Assembly: GCA_025934385.1 (NCBI GenBank)
Contig: JAICYE010000012.1
Location: 1 to 14,035, forward strand
Length of the DNA: 14,035 bases
From: Acidimicrobiia bacterium
Lineage (GTDB): Bacteria > Actinomycetota > Acidimicrobiia > IMCC26256 > BP-133
Direction of reading: 5' to 3'
A model generated the notes under the pieces. It worked only from the letters and a program-made list of their open reading frames with translations, was not told where the DNA came from and searched no databases. This document shows positions 1-6,112 of the stretch, in pieces. The translations under genes were made by a program, and so were the position numbers. Every line of letters starts with the position of its first letter. The stretch's first letter is position 1.

Positions 1-857
1 ATGAGGATCAGCACGAAGTAGCTGAGGAAGGCGATCAGGGCTCCGATGGTCAGGGAGCCGGCGGCGATGCGGTTCCCGCCGAACCAGATGACGGCCACGC
101 TCGAGCCGTTGATGATCAGCAGCACGATCGGGAACATGAAGGCCATCAACCGGCCCGTCCGCAGCGAGACGGCGGTGAGCTCGGTGTTGGCCTCGTCGAA
201 GCGGACCGTCTCCTCCTGCTCCCGGACGAAGGCCCGCACCACCCGGATGCCGGTGATCTGCTCCCGCATGACCCGGTTGATGGTGTCGATCTTCTCCTGC
301 ATGACCCGGAACGAGGGGATCATGCGGGAGACGACCGCCCACAGCGACAGCACGAGGACGGGCAGGGCCACGGCCAGCAGCCAGGCCAGCCCGCCGTCCT
401 GGCGGATGGCCAGGATGATGCCCCCGATGGCGGTGACCGGGGCGGCCAGGGCGAAGGTGGTGGCCATCACCACCAGCAGCTGGACCTGCTGGACGTCGTT
501 GGTGATCCGGGTGATGAGCGACGGCGCCCCGAAGTGGTTGATCTCCCGGGCCGAGAAGCCGGTGACCCGGTGGAAGAGGGCGTCGCGCACGTCCCGCCCG
601 AAGCCCATGGCCACCTTGGCGGCGAGGTAGACGGCGCCGATGGCGAAGGCCAGCTGGATGGCGGTGACGACCAGCATGAGCCCCCCGAGCCGCCAGATGT
701 AGGCGGTGTCGCCCCGCATGACCCCGTTGTCGATGACGTCGGCGTTGAGGAAGGGGAGGTAGAGGGAGGCGATGGCCTGGACGGCCTGGAGCCCGAGCAG
801 CACCAGGAGCGGGCGGCGGTACCGCCCGAGGTGCGTCCGCAGCAGCCTGATCAGCAC
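1..857 (-). CDS. ABC exporter, N-terminal transmembrane part (partial, cut by window start)
   Basis: The visible 285 residues are the transmembrane domain of a type-I ABC exporter half-transporter (MsbA/LmrA/MdlB-like). Such proteins form dimers in the cytoplasmic membrane and use ATP to export drugs, lipids or peptides. The GTG start at 857 follows a strong GAGGAGG ribosome site (863-869) and gives MLIRLLRTHL. Hydrophobic helices at about residues 14-35, 55-80 and 130-185 alternate with cytoplasmic loops. Family-typical stretches are LNADVIDNGV, the ITRITNDVQQVQ intracellular loop, and MREQITGIRVVRAFVREQ. The nucleotide-binding domain would lie beyond position 1. It is the first gene of its minus-strand unit, starts only 24 bases from copy A of the repeated AGTG/CACT element, and is divergent from the EthD-like gene. 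Such genes often come as heterodimeric pairs, so a partner may follow outside the window. The substrate is unknown. Confidence 0.9.
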   Translation of the reverse strand, partial: MLIRLLRTHLGRYRRPLLVLLGLQAVQAIASLYLPFLNADVIDNGVMRGDTAYIWRLGGLMLVVTAIQLAFAIGAVYLAAKVAMGFGRDVRDALFHRVTGFSAREINHFGAPSLITRITNDVQQVQLLVVMATTFALAAPVTAIGGIILAIRQDGGLAWLLAVALPVLVLSLWAVVSRMIPSFRVMQEKIDTINRVMREQITGIRVVRAFVREQEETVRFDEANTELTAVSLRTGRLMAFMFPIVLLIINGSSVAVIWFGGNRIAAGSLTIGALIAFLSYFVLIL

Positions 858-880
858 CTTTACCTCCTCGCCGTTGTCGC

Positions 881-906
881 TAGTGCCTCATTGCACTGAG
901 TGCCAG
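881..906. promoter_or_regulatory. Repeated AGTG/CACT element, copy A (putative operator/promoter)
   Basis: The plus strand has AGTG at 882-885, eight bases, then CACT (894-897) and AGTG (899-902), which form the palindrome TTGCACTGAGTGCCAG (891-906). Read on the minus strand it offers a -35-like TGGCAC and, 17 bases on, TAGCGA, pointing at the ABC exporter. On the plus strand TTGCAC points at the EthD-like gene. The same arrangement recurs at 3276-3301 and 5456-5481. The binding protein is unknown. A TetR-type dimer would suit the short odd-centred palindrome, but that is inference. Confidence 0.65.
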
Positions 907-1027
907 TTTAGGGTCATTCTCGGCACGGCGGCCACCGAAATAAAGCGGAGATTTCGGACGGGTGGTACCGGCGGCGCCCGGGGGATAGCGTCCGGGCCGA
1001 ACCGACGACCGGGAAGAGGAGTGGCCC

Positions 1028-1339
1028 ATGATCCGCGTCAGCGTGATGTATCCGAGGACCGAGGGCGGCAAGTTCGACATGGACTACTACGTCAACAAGC
1101 ACATGCCGATGGTGGCGGACCGCTGTGGCGCCCCCATGAAGGGGATGACGGTCGCCGAGGGGATCGCCGGGGGCCAGCCGGGCGAGCCGCCCACCTACGT
1201 CTGCGTCGGCGTCCTGGCATTTGACTCGGTCGAGGCCTTCCAGGGCGCCTTCGGCCCCCACATGGCCGAGATCATGGGCGACATCCCGAACTACACCAAC
1301 ATCTCGCCGGTCATCCAGATCAGCGAAGTCAGGATGTAG
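1028..1339 (+). CDS. EthD-like small ferredoxin-fold protein
   Basis: This 103-residue protein fits the EthD family of dimeric alpha/beta-barrel proteins, named after a gene needed for ethyl tert-butyl ether breakdown. Homologues often accompany oxygenase or decarboxylase pathways, and many have no proven activity. The family signature is clear near the N-terminus: strand IRVSVMYPR, then FDMDYYVNKHMPMV with the conserved histidine, and a C-terminal strand ISPVIQISEVRM. Length is typical of a single-domain member. The ATG at 1028 is preceded by GAAGAGGAG. The stop lies 11 bases before the GTG of the HD-domain gene, so the two are almost certainly one transcript. Promoter element A lies about 120 bases upstream. 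A catalytic role cannot be assigned; it may be an accessory or enolisation protein for the HD enzyme's pathway. Confidence 0.85.
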   Translation: MIRVSVMYPRTEGGKFDMDYYVNKHMPMVADRCGAPMKGMTVAEGIAGGQPGEPPTYVCVGVLAFDSVEAFQGAFGPHMAEIMGDIPNYTNISPVIQISEVRM

Positions 1340-1350
1340 CGGAGTCTGCC

Positions 1351-1932
1351 GTGGAGAGCATCGGGGCGCAGGCGACGTTCACCGATATGCAGCGGTCGAC
1401 GGCCGAGGACTGGGCCGTCATCGGGTCGCGCTTCGTGGAGCACGGCCGGGGCCTGGCCGACCGGGTCCTCGACCACCTCCGCCTGCTCGACGGCGACTTC
1501 GGCGGCTTCGCCGTCGACCGCCTCACCCACTCCCTCCAGACCGCCACCCGGGCCTTCCGGGCGGGGGAGGACGAGGAGTACGTCGTCTGCGCCCTGCTCC
1601 ACGACATCGGCGACACGCTCGGCTCCTACAACCACGCCGACATCGCCGCCGCCGTCCTGGCGCCCTTCGTCTCCGACGACAACCACTGGATGGTGGAGCA
1701 GCACGCCGTCTTCCAGGGCTACTACTTCTTCCACCACCTGGGGATGGACAGGAACCTCCGGGAGCAGTTCCGGGGCCACCCCTGCTTCGAGCGGACGGCG
1801 CTGTTCTGCGAGCGCTACGACGCCCCGGCCTTCGACCCGGCGGCCGAGACGCTGCCGCTCCCGTTCTTCGAGCCGATGGTGCGCCGGCTGTTCGTCGCCC
1901 CGAAGCGCACCCTCTACACCGGGATGCAGTAG
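1351..1932 (+). CDS. HD-domain metalloprotein (PhnZ/TmpB-like oxygenase or phosphohydrolase)
   Basis: The protein has 193 residues and an HD-fold metal site. Candidate ligands are His60 (in LTHSLQTA), His84-Asp85 (in ALLHDIGD), His95, His118 and perhaps Asp157. The first helix pair, with 24 residues from the first His to the HD doublet, resembles PhnZ-type mixed-valent di-iron oxygenases that cleave organophosphonates. Generic HD phosphohydrolases share the same core, so the reaction is open. A conserved-looking hydrophobic stretch, EQHAVFQGYYFFHHLGMD, follows. The GTG at 1351 is chosen because it lies just behind the EthD-like gene with a GCGGAG ribosome site overlapping that gene's stop. 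An in-frame ATG at 1387 is the alternative and would keep the whole metal site. The stop directly abuts the stop of the convergent permease gene with no spacer. Confidence 0.8.
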   Translation: MESIGAQATFTDMQRSTAEDWAVIGSRFVEHGRGLADRVLDHLRLLDGDFGGFAVDRLTHSLQTATRAFRAGEDEEYVVCALLHDIGDTLGSYNHADIAAAVLAPFVSDDNHWMVEQHAVFQGYYFFHHLGMDRNLREQFRGHPCFERTALFCERYDAPAFDPAAETLPLPFFEPMVRRLFVAPKRTLYTGMQ

Positions 1933-3156
1933 CTACTCGTAGCGGAGGGCTTCCATCGGGGTGAGGGCCGCGGCCCGGCTGGCGGGGTAGAGCCCGAAGA
2001 AGACCCCGATCAGGATCGACACCCCGAACGACAGCACCACCGTCGACGGCGAGATCACCGGGTGGAGCCCGGCGCCGTGGTACTGGCCGGCGCCGATGCC
2101 GAGCCCCACCCCGAGCACCCCGCCGAGGCCGGCCAGCAGCATGGCCTCGACCAGGAACTGGGACAGGATGTCGCTCTTCTGGGCGCCGAGCGCCTTGCGG
2201 ATCCCGATCTCCCTGGTCCGCTCGGTCACCGTCACCAGCATGATGTTCATCACGCCGATCCCGCCGATCAGCAGCGAGATGCCGGCCACCACCGCCAGCA
2301 GCAGCTGGAACGACTGCGCCGCCTTCTTCCCGGCCGCCAGGAGGTTGGCGGCGTTGAAGACGATGAAGTCCGGGGGCGTCCCCGGACCGAGGTGGTGGGT
2401 GCGGCGCAGCGTCCTCGTGACCTCGGTCATGGTGGCGGGGAGGGCCTGGCGGGAGATGGCCTGCACGGCGATCACGTTGTAGGAGTCGACGTTGCCGACG
2501 ATGTTCTCGATGACGGTCGTGAGCGGCGCCACGATCACGTCGTCCTGGTCCTGGAAGCCGTTGGAGCCCTTCTTCTCCAGCAGGCCGATGATCCGGAACC
2601 GCACGCCGTTGAACTCCACCTGCTGGCCGACGGGGTTGAACCCCTTGCCCATCAGGTGGTCGACCACTGTCTGGCCGATCACCGCCACCTTGGCGTGGGC
2701 CTGCACGTCCTCCTGGTCGAAATTCCGGCCGCTGGCGACGGCGGAGTTGCGGACGTCGCCGAAGGCCGGCTCGGCGCCGACGAAGCTGTTGAGGGCGTAG
2801 GTCGTCCCCTCCCAGGTGACGGTGCCGGTGGTGCTGACCGTCGGCGTGACGATGTTGGCGTCGGGGACACGGACCTTGTCGGACAGGGCCTTGACGTCAC
2901 CGGCGGTGAGGCGGATCCGGCGGGCGCTCGTACCCCCCCGGTCACGGCCGTGGGCGTTGCGCTCGGGGATGACGTAGATGGCGTTGGTCCCGAGGGCCTT
3001 GATCTGGTTCTGGACGCCGTCGGAGATCCCGGTGCCCACGGCGACCAGCATGATCACCGCCGACGTCCCGATGAGGATGCCGAGCATCGTGAGCGCCGAC
3101 CGCAGCCGGTTGGCCAGCACGCCCCGGAGGGCGACACGGACACTGTCGAGAGTCAT
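1933..3156 (-). CDS. MacB/FtsX-type ABC transporter permease
   Basis: This is a 407-residue membrane protein of the MacB_PCD plus FtsX architecture: one N-terminal helix (about residues 18-44, LTMLGILIGTSAVIMLVAVG), a large extracytoplasmic domain to about residue 280, and three C-terminal helices. The conserved cytoplasmic ERTREIGIRKALGA stretch (about 312-326) couples to the ATPase, and the protein ends in the family's PASRAAALTPMEALRYE. Members are mechanotransmission proteins moving lipoproteins, antibiotics or peptides, or controlling cell-wall enzymes, rather than classic channels. They need a separate LolD/MacB-type ATPase, and none is next to it: both flanking genes run the other way. 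The ATG at 3156 has a GAGAGGG about 13 bases upstream, a slightly long spacing. The leader carries a 12-bp hairpin (3186-3221) and copy B of the repeated element. Confidence 0.9.
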   Translation of the reverse strand: MTLDSVRVALRGVLANRLRSALTMLGILIGTSAVIMLVAVGTGISDGVQNQIKALGTNAIYVIPERNAHGRDRGGTSARRIRLTAGDVKALSDKVRVPDANIVTPTVSTTGTVTWEGTTYALNSFVGAEPAFGDVRNSAVASGRNFDQEDVQAHAKVAVIGQTVVDHLMGKGFNPVGQQVEFNGVRFRIIGLLEKKGSNGFQDQDDVIVAPLTTVIENIVGNVDSYNVIAVQAISRQALPATMTEVTRTLRRTHHLGPGTPPDFIVFNAANLLAAGKKAAQSFQLLLAVVAGISLLIGGIGVMNIMLVTVTERTREIGIRKALGAQKSDILSQFLVEAMLLAGLGGVLGVGLGIGAGQYHGAGLHPVISPSTVVLSFGVSILIGVFFGLYPASRAAALTPMEALRYE

Positions 3157-3185
3157 GGCCCCATGTCCCTCTCGTTGACCCCTTG

Positions 3186-3221
3186 GCGCCGGAACCGCTT
3201 CGTGGGGAACGGTTCCGGCGC
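3186..3221. repeat. 12-bp perfect inverted repeat in permease leader
   Basis: GCGCCGGAACCG (3186-3197) and CGGTTCCGGCGC (3210-3221) are exact reverse complements around a 12-base spacer. The repeat lies 30 bases upstream of the permease start and inside its expected leader. In RNA it would form a stable hairpin; in DNA it could bind a dimeric regulator. Confidence 0.75.
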
Positions 3222-3275
3222 TTCCGGCTGAACCGTAGCAGAAAGTTGCGTCGGCTAACTAGTGGATCTGTCGCC

Positions 3276-3301
3276 AAGTGTCCTCTTGCACTCAGTGACA
3301 G
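3276..3301. promoter_or_regulatory. Repeated AGTG/CACT element, copy B (putative operator/promoter)
   Basis: AGTG at 3277-3280, eight bases, then CACT (3289-3292) and AGTG (3294-3297) in TTGCACTCAGTGACAG. On the plus strand TTGCAC (3286-3291) is followed 17 bases later by TAGGTT (3309-3314), a fair promoter for the propeller gene. On the minus strand TGTCAC lies in the equivalent place for the permease. Spacing and order match copy A exactly. Confidence 0.65.
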
Positions 3302-3352
3302 TTGGGCTTAGGTTCACCGGGTAGTCCCGAAGCGGGCAAGTTGGGGAGCGGG

Positions 3353-3386
3353 GGCGACGCAACCCCCCTGCAGTCGACGCGTCGCC
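3353..3386 (+). repeat. Hairpin in leader of propeller gene
   Basis: GGCGACGC (3353-3360) pairs perfectly with GCGTCGCC (3379-3386) around an 18-base C-rich loop. It lies in the roughly 110-base leader between the proposed promoter and the start at 3431. It could be an RNA regulatory or mRNA-stabilising structure; no known riboswitch class is recognised. Confidence 0.45.
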
Positions 3387-3430
3387 AGCCTTCTTCCGTA
3401 CGGCGCACCGCCGGAGATGGAGGCGATCCT

Positions 3431-4777
3431 ATGGGCCTTATCCCGAACCGCGGGCTGACGATCGGAATACTGGCGGTGACGCTGCTGGGAACATCAGCGC
3501 TCGGAGTTTCGCCGCCGGCCTCGGGGTCGGCCCCCCCGGGGTCGGCGGCGCCCCCGACCCCGCCGTCCGCCGTGACGGCGTTGCTCTCCGTGGCGTCGGA
3601 CGGTGCGCGAGGCAACGCCGACAGCTTCGCCCCCAACCTGTCGGCCGACGGGTCGACGGTGGCCTTCGCCTCGCTGGCCACGAATTTCAGCGCTCCGGAA
3701 GCGGTGCAGGTGGTCAACGTCTTCGTCCGCGACCAGCGGACGGGGAGGACGGAGCGCATCAGTGACGGGCTCGGGGGCAGCGACGCCGACGGTGACAGCA
3801 AGAGCCCGTCCGTCTCGACCGACGGCTCGGTGGTGGCCTTCGAGTCCAGCGCCTCCAACCTGGTGCCGGGCGACACCAACGGCGTTTCCGACGTCTTCGT
3901 CCGGGACCGGCCGTCGGGCCGCACGACGGTGGTCAGCGTCGACGCCGCCGGCGCCTTCGGCAACGAGGGCAGTTTCACGCCGTCGATCTCGGCCGACGGC
4001 CGGTACGTGGCCTTCGCCTCCGACGCCACGGCCCTGGTGGCCGGGGACCACAACCGGGCGGAGGACGTCTTCGTCCACGACCGGCGGACGGGCAAGACCG
4101 TCAAGGTCAGCGTGGCCTCCGACGGCCGGCCGGGCAACGGCAACAGCTACAGCCCGGCGATCTCGGCCGACGGGCGGTTCGTGGCCTTCGCCTCCGAGGC
4201 CACCAACCTGGTGCGGGGCGACACCAACGGCGACACCGACATCTTCGTCCACGACCTCGCCGCCGGCCGCACCGTCCGGGTGAGCGTGGCGTCGAACGGC
4301 GCCCAGGCCGAGGGCGACGCCTTCACGCCGTCGATCTCGGGGGACGGGCGCTTCGTGGCCTTCGCCACCGATGCCGGCAACCTCCGGTCCGGCGACGGCA
4401 ACAAGGCCTCCGACGTCTTCGTCCACGACGGCGAGACGGACCGCACCGTCCTCGTCAGCGCTCCGGCCGGCGGCCAGGCGTCCGACCGGGGGAGCTTCGA
4501 GCCGTCGCTGTCGGTCGACGGCCGGTCGGTGGCCTTCGTCACCGACGGAGCGCTGCTGGCCGACGACACCAACAACACCGAGGACGTCTACGTGGCCGAG
4601 GTTTCGGGCGGCGCCCTCCGCCGGGTGAGCCTGGCCTCCGACGGCAGCGGCGGCAACGGCCCGAGCCTCGGGCCGTCGGTCAACGGGAACGGCACGGTGG
4701 TGGCGTTCGAGTCGCTGGCCACCAACCTGGTGGTGGCCGACTCCAACGGCGCCGACGACGTGTTCTGGCGCCGATGA
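3431..4777 (+). CDS. Secreted seven-bladed beta-propeller protein (TolB/WD40-like repeats)
   Basis: The protein has 448 residues: a signal peptide (hydrophobic residues 7-26), a Pro/Ala/Gly-rich linker to about residue 46, then seven repeats whose SxDG turns start at residues 71, 129, 187, 245, 303, 361 and 418, an almost perfect 58-residue period. The consensus blade reads SADGRFVAFAS, ATNLV, GDTNG, then DVFVHD, TGRTVRVSV. The last blade stops at DVFWRR without its final strand, while residues 49-70 (LLSVASDG and on) match that missing strand, so the ring probably closes by N- to C-terminal 'Velcro'. The D-x-N-x-x-x-D loops could bind calcium. A binding scaffold outside the cell is likely; no catalytic site is seen. 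The ATG at 3431 has GGAGATGGAGG upstream and starts the signal peptide; the frame stays open back to 3302, but that N-terminus is not signal-like. Confidence 0.88.
   Translation: MGLIPNRGLTIGILAVTLLGTSALGVSPPASGSAPPGSAAPPTPPSAVTALLSVASDGARGNADSFAPNLSADGSTVAFASLATNFSAPEAVQVVNVFVRDQRTGRTERISDGLGGSDADGDSKSPSVSTDGSVVAFESSASNLVPGDTNGVSDVFVRDRPSGRTTVVSVDAAGAFGNEGSFTPSISADGRYVAFASDATALVAGDHNRAEDVFVHDRRTGKTVKVSVASDGRPGNGNSYSPAISADGRFVAFASEATNLVRGDTNGDTDIFVHDLAAGRTVRVSVASNGAQAEGDAFTPSISGDGRFVAFATDAGNLRSGDGNKASDVFVHDGETDRTVLVSAPAGGQASDRGSFEPSLSVDGRSVAFVTDGALLADDTNNTEDVYVAEVSGGALRRVSLASDGSGGNGPSLGPSVNGNGTVVAFESLATNLVVADSNGADDVFWRR
3641..4774 (+). repeat. Seven tandem ~174-base coding repeats (propeller blades)
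   Basis: The DNA repeats every 174 bases, with segments such as GTGGCCTTCGCCTC and GACGTCTTCGTC recurring in each unit. The regular period and high identity between middle units suggest growth by unequal crossing-over or recent duplication. Confidence 0.8.
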
Positions 4778-4812
4778 GTTCCGGCCGGCGGCGGCGTCCT
4801 ACTAGGGGGCGT

Positions 4813-4899
4813 ACCGATGGCGGCCAGGTCGATCTTCTTCATGCCGAACAGCGCCGACATGGCCCGCTGCGCCCGGGCCGGATCACCGGTGGTGCTGAG
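4813..4899 (-). pseudogene. C-terminal remnant of a VOC/PhnB-like (COG3865-type) gene
   Basis: In the 187-base gap between two convergent genes, the minus strand encodes a short stretch, DPARAQRAM then FGMKKIDLAAI. It closely follows the C-terminal consensus of VOC-superfamily proteins often labelled '3-demethylubiquinone 3-methyltransferase-like' (DPDPxKAQRVMQAM then MKKIDIAAL). Upstream, the frame meets no start or recognisable core domain before the neighbouring secreted-protein gene. Downstream, the usual nearby stop is missing and the frame runs on antisense to the propeller gene. It therefore looks like a decayed leftover of an intact ancestor rather than a working gene. Confidence 0.6.
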
Positions 4900-4964
4900 C
4901 GCCCCGGGCGCGCCGGAAGCGGCGGGGCCGCCACCCCACCGCCATCCGTCGCCCGCCGGGTTGG

Positions 4965-5330
4965 TCAGTAGCAGTACCCGGTGCGGTAGTCGTAGCTGTC
5001 GCAGTACGGCGAGCCGTAGTAGGAGCCGTAGCGGTTGTAGTAGTCGTCGCAGTCGGCGTTGTGGTGGTAGTAGCCGTCACGGCGGCCGTCGCGGCCGTAG
5101 TAGTAGCCGTCGCGGTAGCCGTTGCAGCCGGAGCCGTAGTAGCGGTAGTAGTCGTCGTCGTAGCCGTGGTGGCTGCGATAGTCGTCACGGTCGTGGCCGC
5201 GGTCGTGGTGTTCGGAGCGGTGGCTGTCACGATCGTGGCCGCCGTGGCGACCGTCGGCGAAGGCGGCGTGAGGAGCAGCGAAGAGCAGGGCACCGCCCAG
5301 CAATGCCGCTGTGAGTGTGCGCTTGAGCAT
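4965..5330 (-). CDS. Small secreted His/Asp/Tyr-rich protein
   Basis: The protein has 121 residues. An N-terminal signal peptide (MLKRTL, then a hydrophobic core and AAFA) is likely cleaved before Asp26. The mature 96 residues fall into two zones: a His/Asp/Arg-rich half (about residues 26-60) and a Tyr/Gly/Asp half with 22 tyrosines in the mature chain and four cysteines near the C-terminus, which ends GYCY. There is no tryptophan and no known domain. The composition suggests metal binding, tyrosine cross-linking or cell-surface adhesion, but the function is unknown. The ATG at 5330 has AGGAAAGGATGG just upstream. The leader is about 120 bases and contains several hairpins and copy C of the repeated element. 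The plus-strand frames over this region are Arg/Ser- and Val-rich antisense artefacts. Confidence 0.8.
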   Translation of the reverse strand: MLKRTLTAALLGGALLFAAPHAAFADGRHGGHDRDSHRSEHHDRGHDRDDYRSHHGYDDDYYRYYGSGCNGYRDGYYYGRDGRRDGYYHHNADCDDYYNRYGSYYGSPYCDSYDYRTGYCY

Positions 5331-5363
5331 GGTCCATCCTTTCCTGGGAGCGGGAACGGCGTG

Positions 5364-5440
5364 GACGAACTCGTCGCGTCTCCCCCAGCAAGGAACCGGA
5401 TGCTCTCCGTTGGCCCTGTGAGACGGAGGACGTTTCCGTC
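5364..5440 (-). other. Structured leader of the secreted-protein gene
   Basis: Three local hairpins fall in the leader: GACGAACTCGTC (5364-5375), CTCCGT (5405-5410) with ACGGAG (5423-5428), and GACGTTTCCGTC (5429-5440), which in the minus-strand RNA is a GACG stem capped by a GAAA tetraloop. The second and third abut and could stack end to end. This is more structure than usual for a leader of this length. It matches no riboswitch class that I can recognise with confidence. Confidence 0.4.
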
Positions 5441-5455
5441 AACCGGCGCTTACCC

Positions 5456-5481
5456 TAGTGCAATCCTGGCACTCAGTGCAA
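5456..5481. promoter_or_regulatory. Repeated AGTG/CACT element, copy C (putative operator/promoter)
   Basis: AGTG at 5457-5460, nine bases, then CACT (5470-5473) and AGTG (5475-5478). On the minus strand TTGCACTGAGTGCCAG is base-for-base the 16-mer of copy A. Its TTGCAC lies 18 bases before TAGGGT (5452-5457), a plausible promoter for the secreted protein about 120 bases downstream. The divergent response regulator starts 88 bases to the right. Confidence 0.65.
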
Positions 5482-5569
5482 ATAGCTCGTAAGTGACATT
5501 TCAGGACGCTTCGGACAGCCGGCCGGCCAGCGCCGCGATGGGGGCCGGACGACGTGCCATCATTCGGCC

Positions 5570-5965
5570 GTGATCCGGGTGTTTGTCATCGAGGACACGG
5601 CCGAGATGCGGCAGCTGCTCGAGCAGATCCTGTCGCTCGACGAATTCGAGGTCGTGGGTTCGGCGGCCAACGGCGCATCGGCGCTGCCCCTGATGGAGGA
5701 GGCCGATCCCGACGTCATCGTCCTCGACTACAACATGCCGGGGCTCGACGGGCTCATGACCGCCCGGCTCATCAAGGAGGAGCGGCCCGACCAGGCCATC
5801 ATCCTCTACACCGCCTACCTCGACGCCGAGCTCGAGCGGAAGGCGACCCGGGCCGGCATCGCCCTCTGCGTCGAGAAGGCCGAGGGCATCCTGACGCTGG
5901 AGGCCGACATCCGCCGGCTGGCCGGCGACGGGCCCGGGTCGGAGCCGGGGGACCGGCCGGAATGA
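5570..5965 (+). CDS. Single-domain response regulator (CheY-like receiver)
   Basis: The protein is 131 residues, almost all a receiver domain. The acidic pair Glu8-Asp9 follows the first strand (IRVFVIED), the phospho-acceptor is Asp53 in VIVLDYNMPGLDG, the switch threonine is Thr81 (ILYTAY), and the conserved lysine is Lys103 (VEKAEG). No DNA-binding or output domain follows, only a short charged tail. It would relay phosphate or act through protein contacts. No histidine kinase is nearby, so its partner is encoded elsewhere. The start is a GTG at 5570. No ribosome site is evident before it, but the receiver fold begins right there and no better start exists. Element C lies in the shared upstream region. 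Confidence 0.88.
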   Translation: MIRVFVIEDTAEMRQLLEQILSLDEFEVVGSAANGASALPLMEEADPDVIVLDYNMPGLDGLMTARLIKEERPDQAIILYTAYLDAELERKATRAGIALCVEKAEGILTLEADIRRLAGDGPGSEPGDRPE

Positions 5966-6002
5966 CCTGAGAGGTCATGCCGCTCCGCCGGTCCGGCAGG
6001 AG
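5963..6002 (+). terminator. Possible terminator / palindrome after response regulator
   Basis: The stop codon is inside the palindrome TGACCT-GAG-AGGTCA (5963-5977). It is followed by a second hairpin, CTCC-GCC (5983-5989) with GGC-A-GGAG (5995-6002). There is no U-run, as is usual in high-GC actinobacteria. A terminator role is inferred from position. Confidence 0.35.
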
Positions 6003-6015
6003 AATCCCCGCTCGC

Positions 6016-6028
6016 TTGCCTTAGGCAA
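6016..6028. promoter_or_regulatory. Palindrome TTGCCTTAGGCAA upstream of zinc-ribbon gene
   Basis: This is a perfect 13-base odd-centred palindrome in a locally AT-richer stretch, about 85 bases before the zinc-ribbon start. A small CCAA-TTCG-TTGG hairpin (6032-6043) and TAATTAT (6056-6062) follow it. It may be an operator next to a promoter; the regulator is unknown. Confidence 0.4.
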
Positions 6029-6112
6029 AAGCCAATTCGTTGGATTCGGCGTACCTAATTATGGGCCACAGGCTTTCCTACCTCGTGAGCGCCGGCCGAA
6101 GAGGAGTTCGCC

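Noticed and set aside
881..906. CIRCE heat-shock operator
   Set aside because: CIRCE has GCACTC and GAGTGC arms nine bases apart; here the palindrome arms are one base apart and the third half-site is in a different layout, and no chaperone gene is near.
2062..3231. A 389-residue plus-strand frame over the permease
   Set aside because: It is His/Asp/Gly-rich low-complexity translation antisense to a clear MacB/FtsX permease, with no family similarity.
3302..3430. Upstream extension of the propeller gene to 3302
   Set aside because: It would start inside the likely promoter and hide the signal peptide; 3431 has the ribosome site and signal sequence.
4817..5314. Arg/Ser-rich and Val/Ala-rich plus-strand frames opposite the secreted Tyr-rich protein
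   Set aside because: The minus frame has a real signal peptide and ribosome site; the plus frames are artefacts of repeated TAC/GAC codons.
5331..5460. Cyclic-di-GMP (GEMM) riboswitch in the secreted-protein leader
   Set aside because: A CACAGGGCCAAC piece and a GAAA tetraloop recall the class, but their order is wrong and the second conserved strand is not convincing. A covariance search would settle it.
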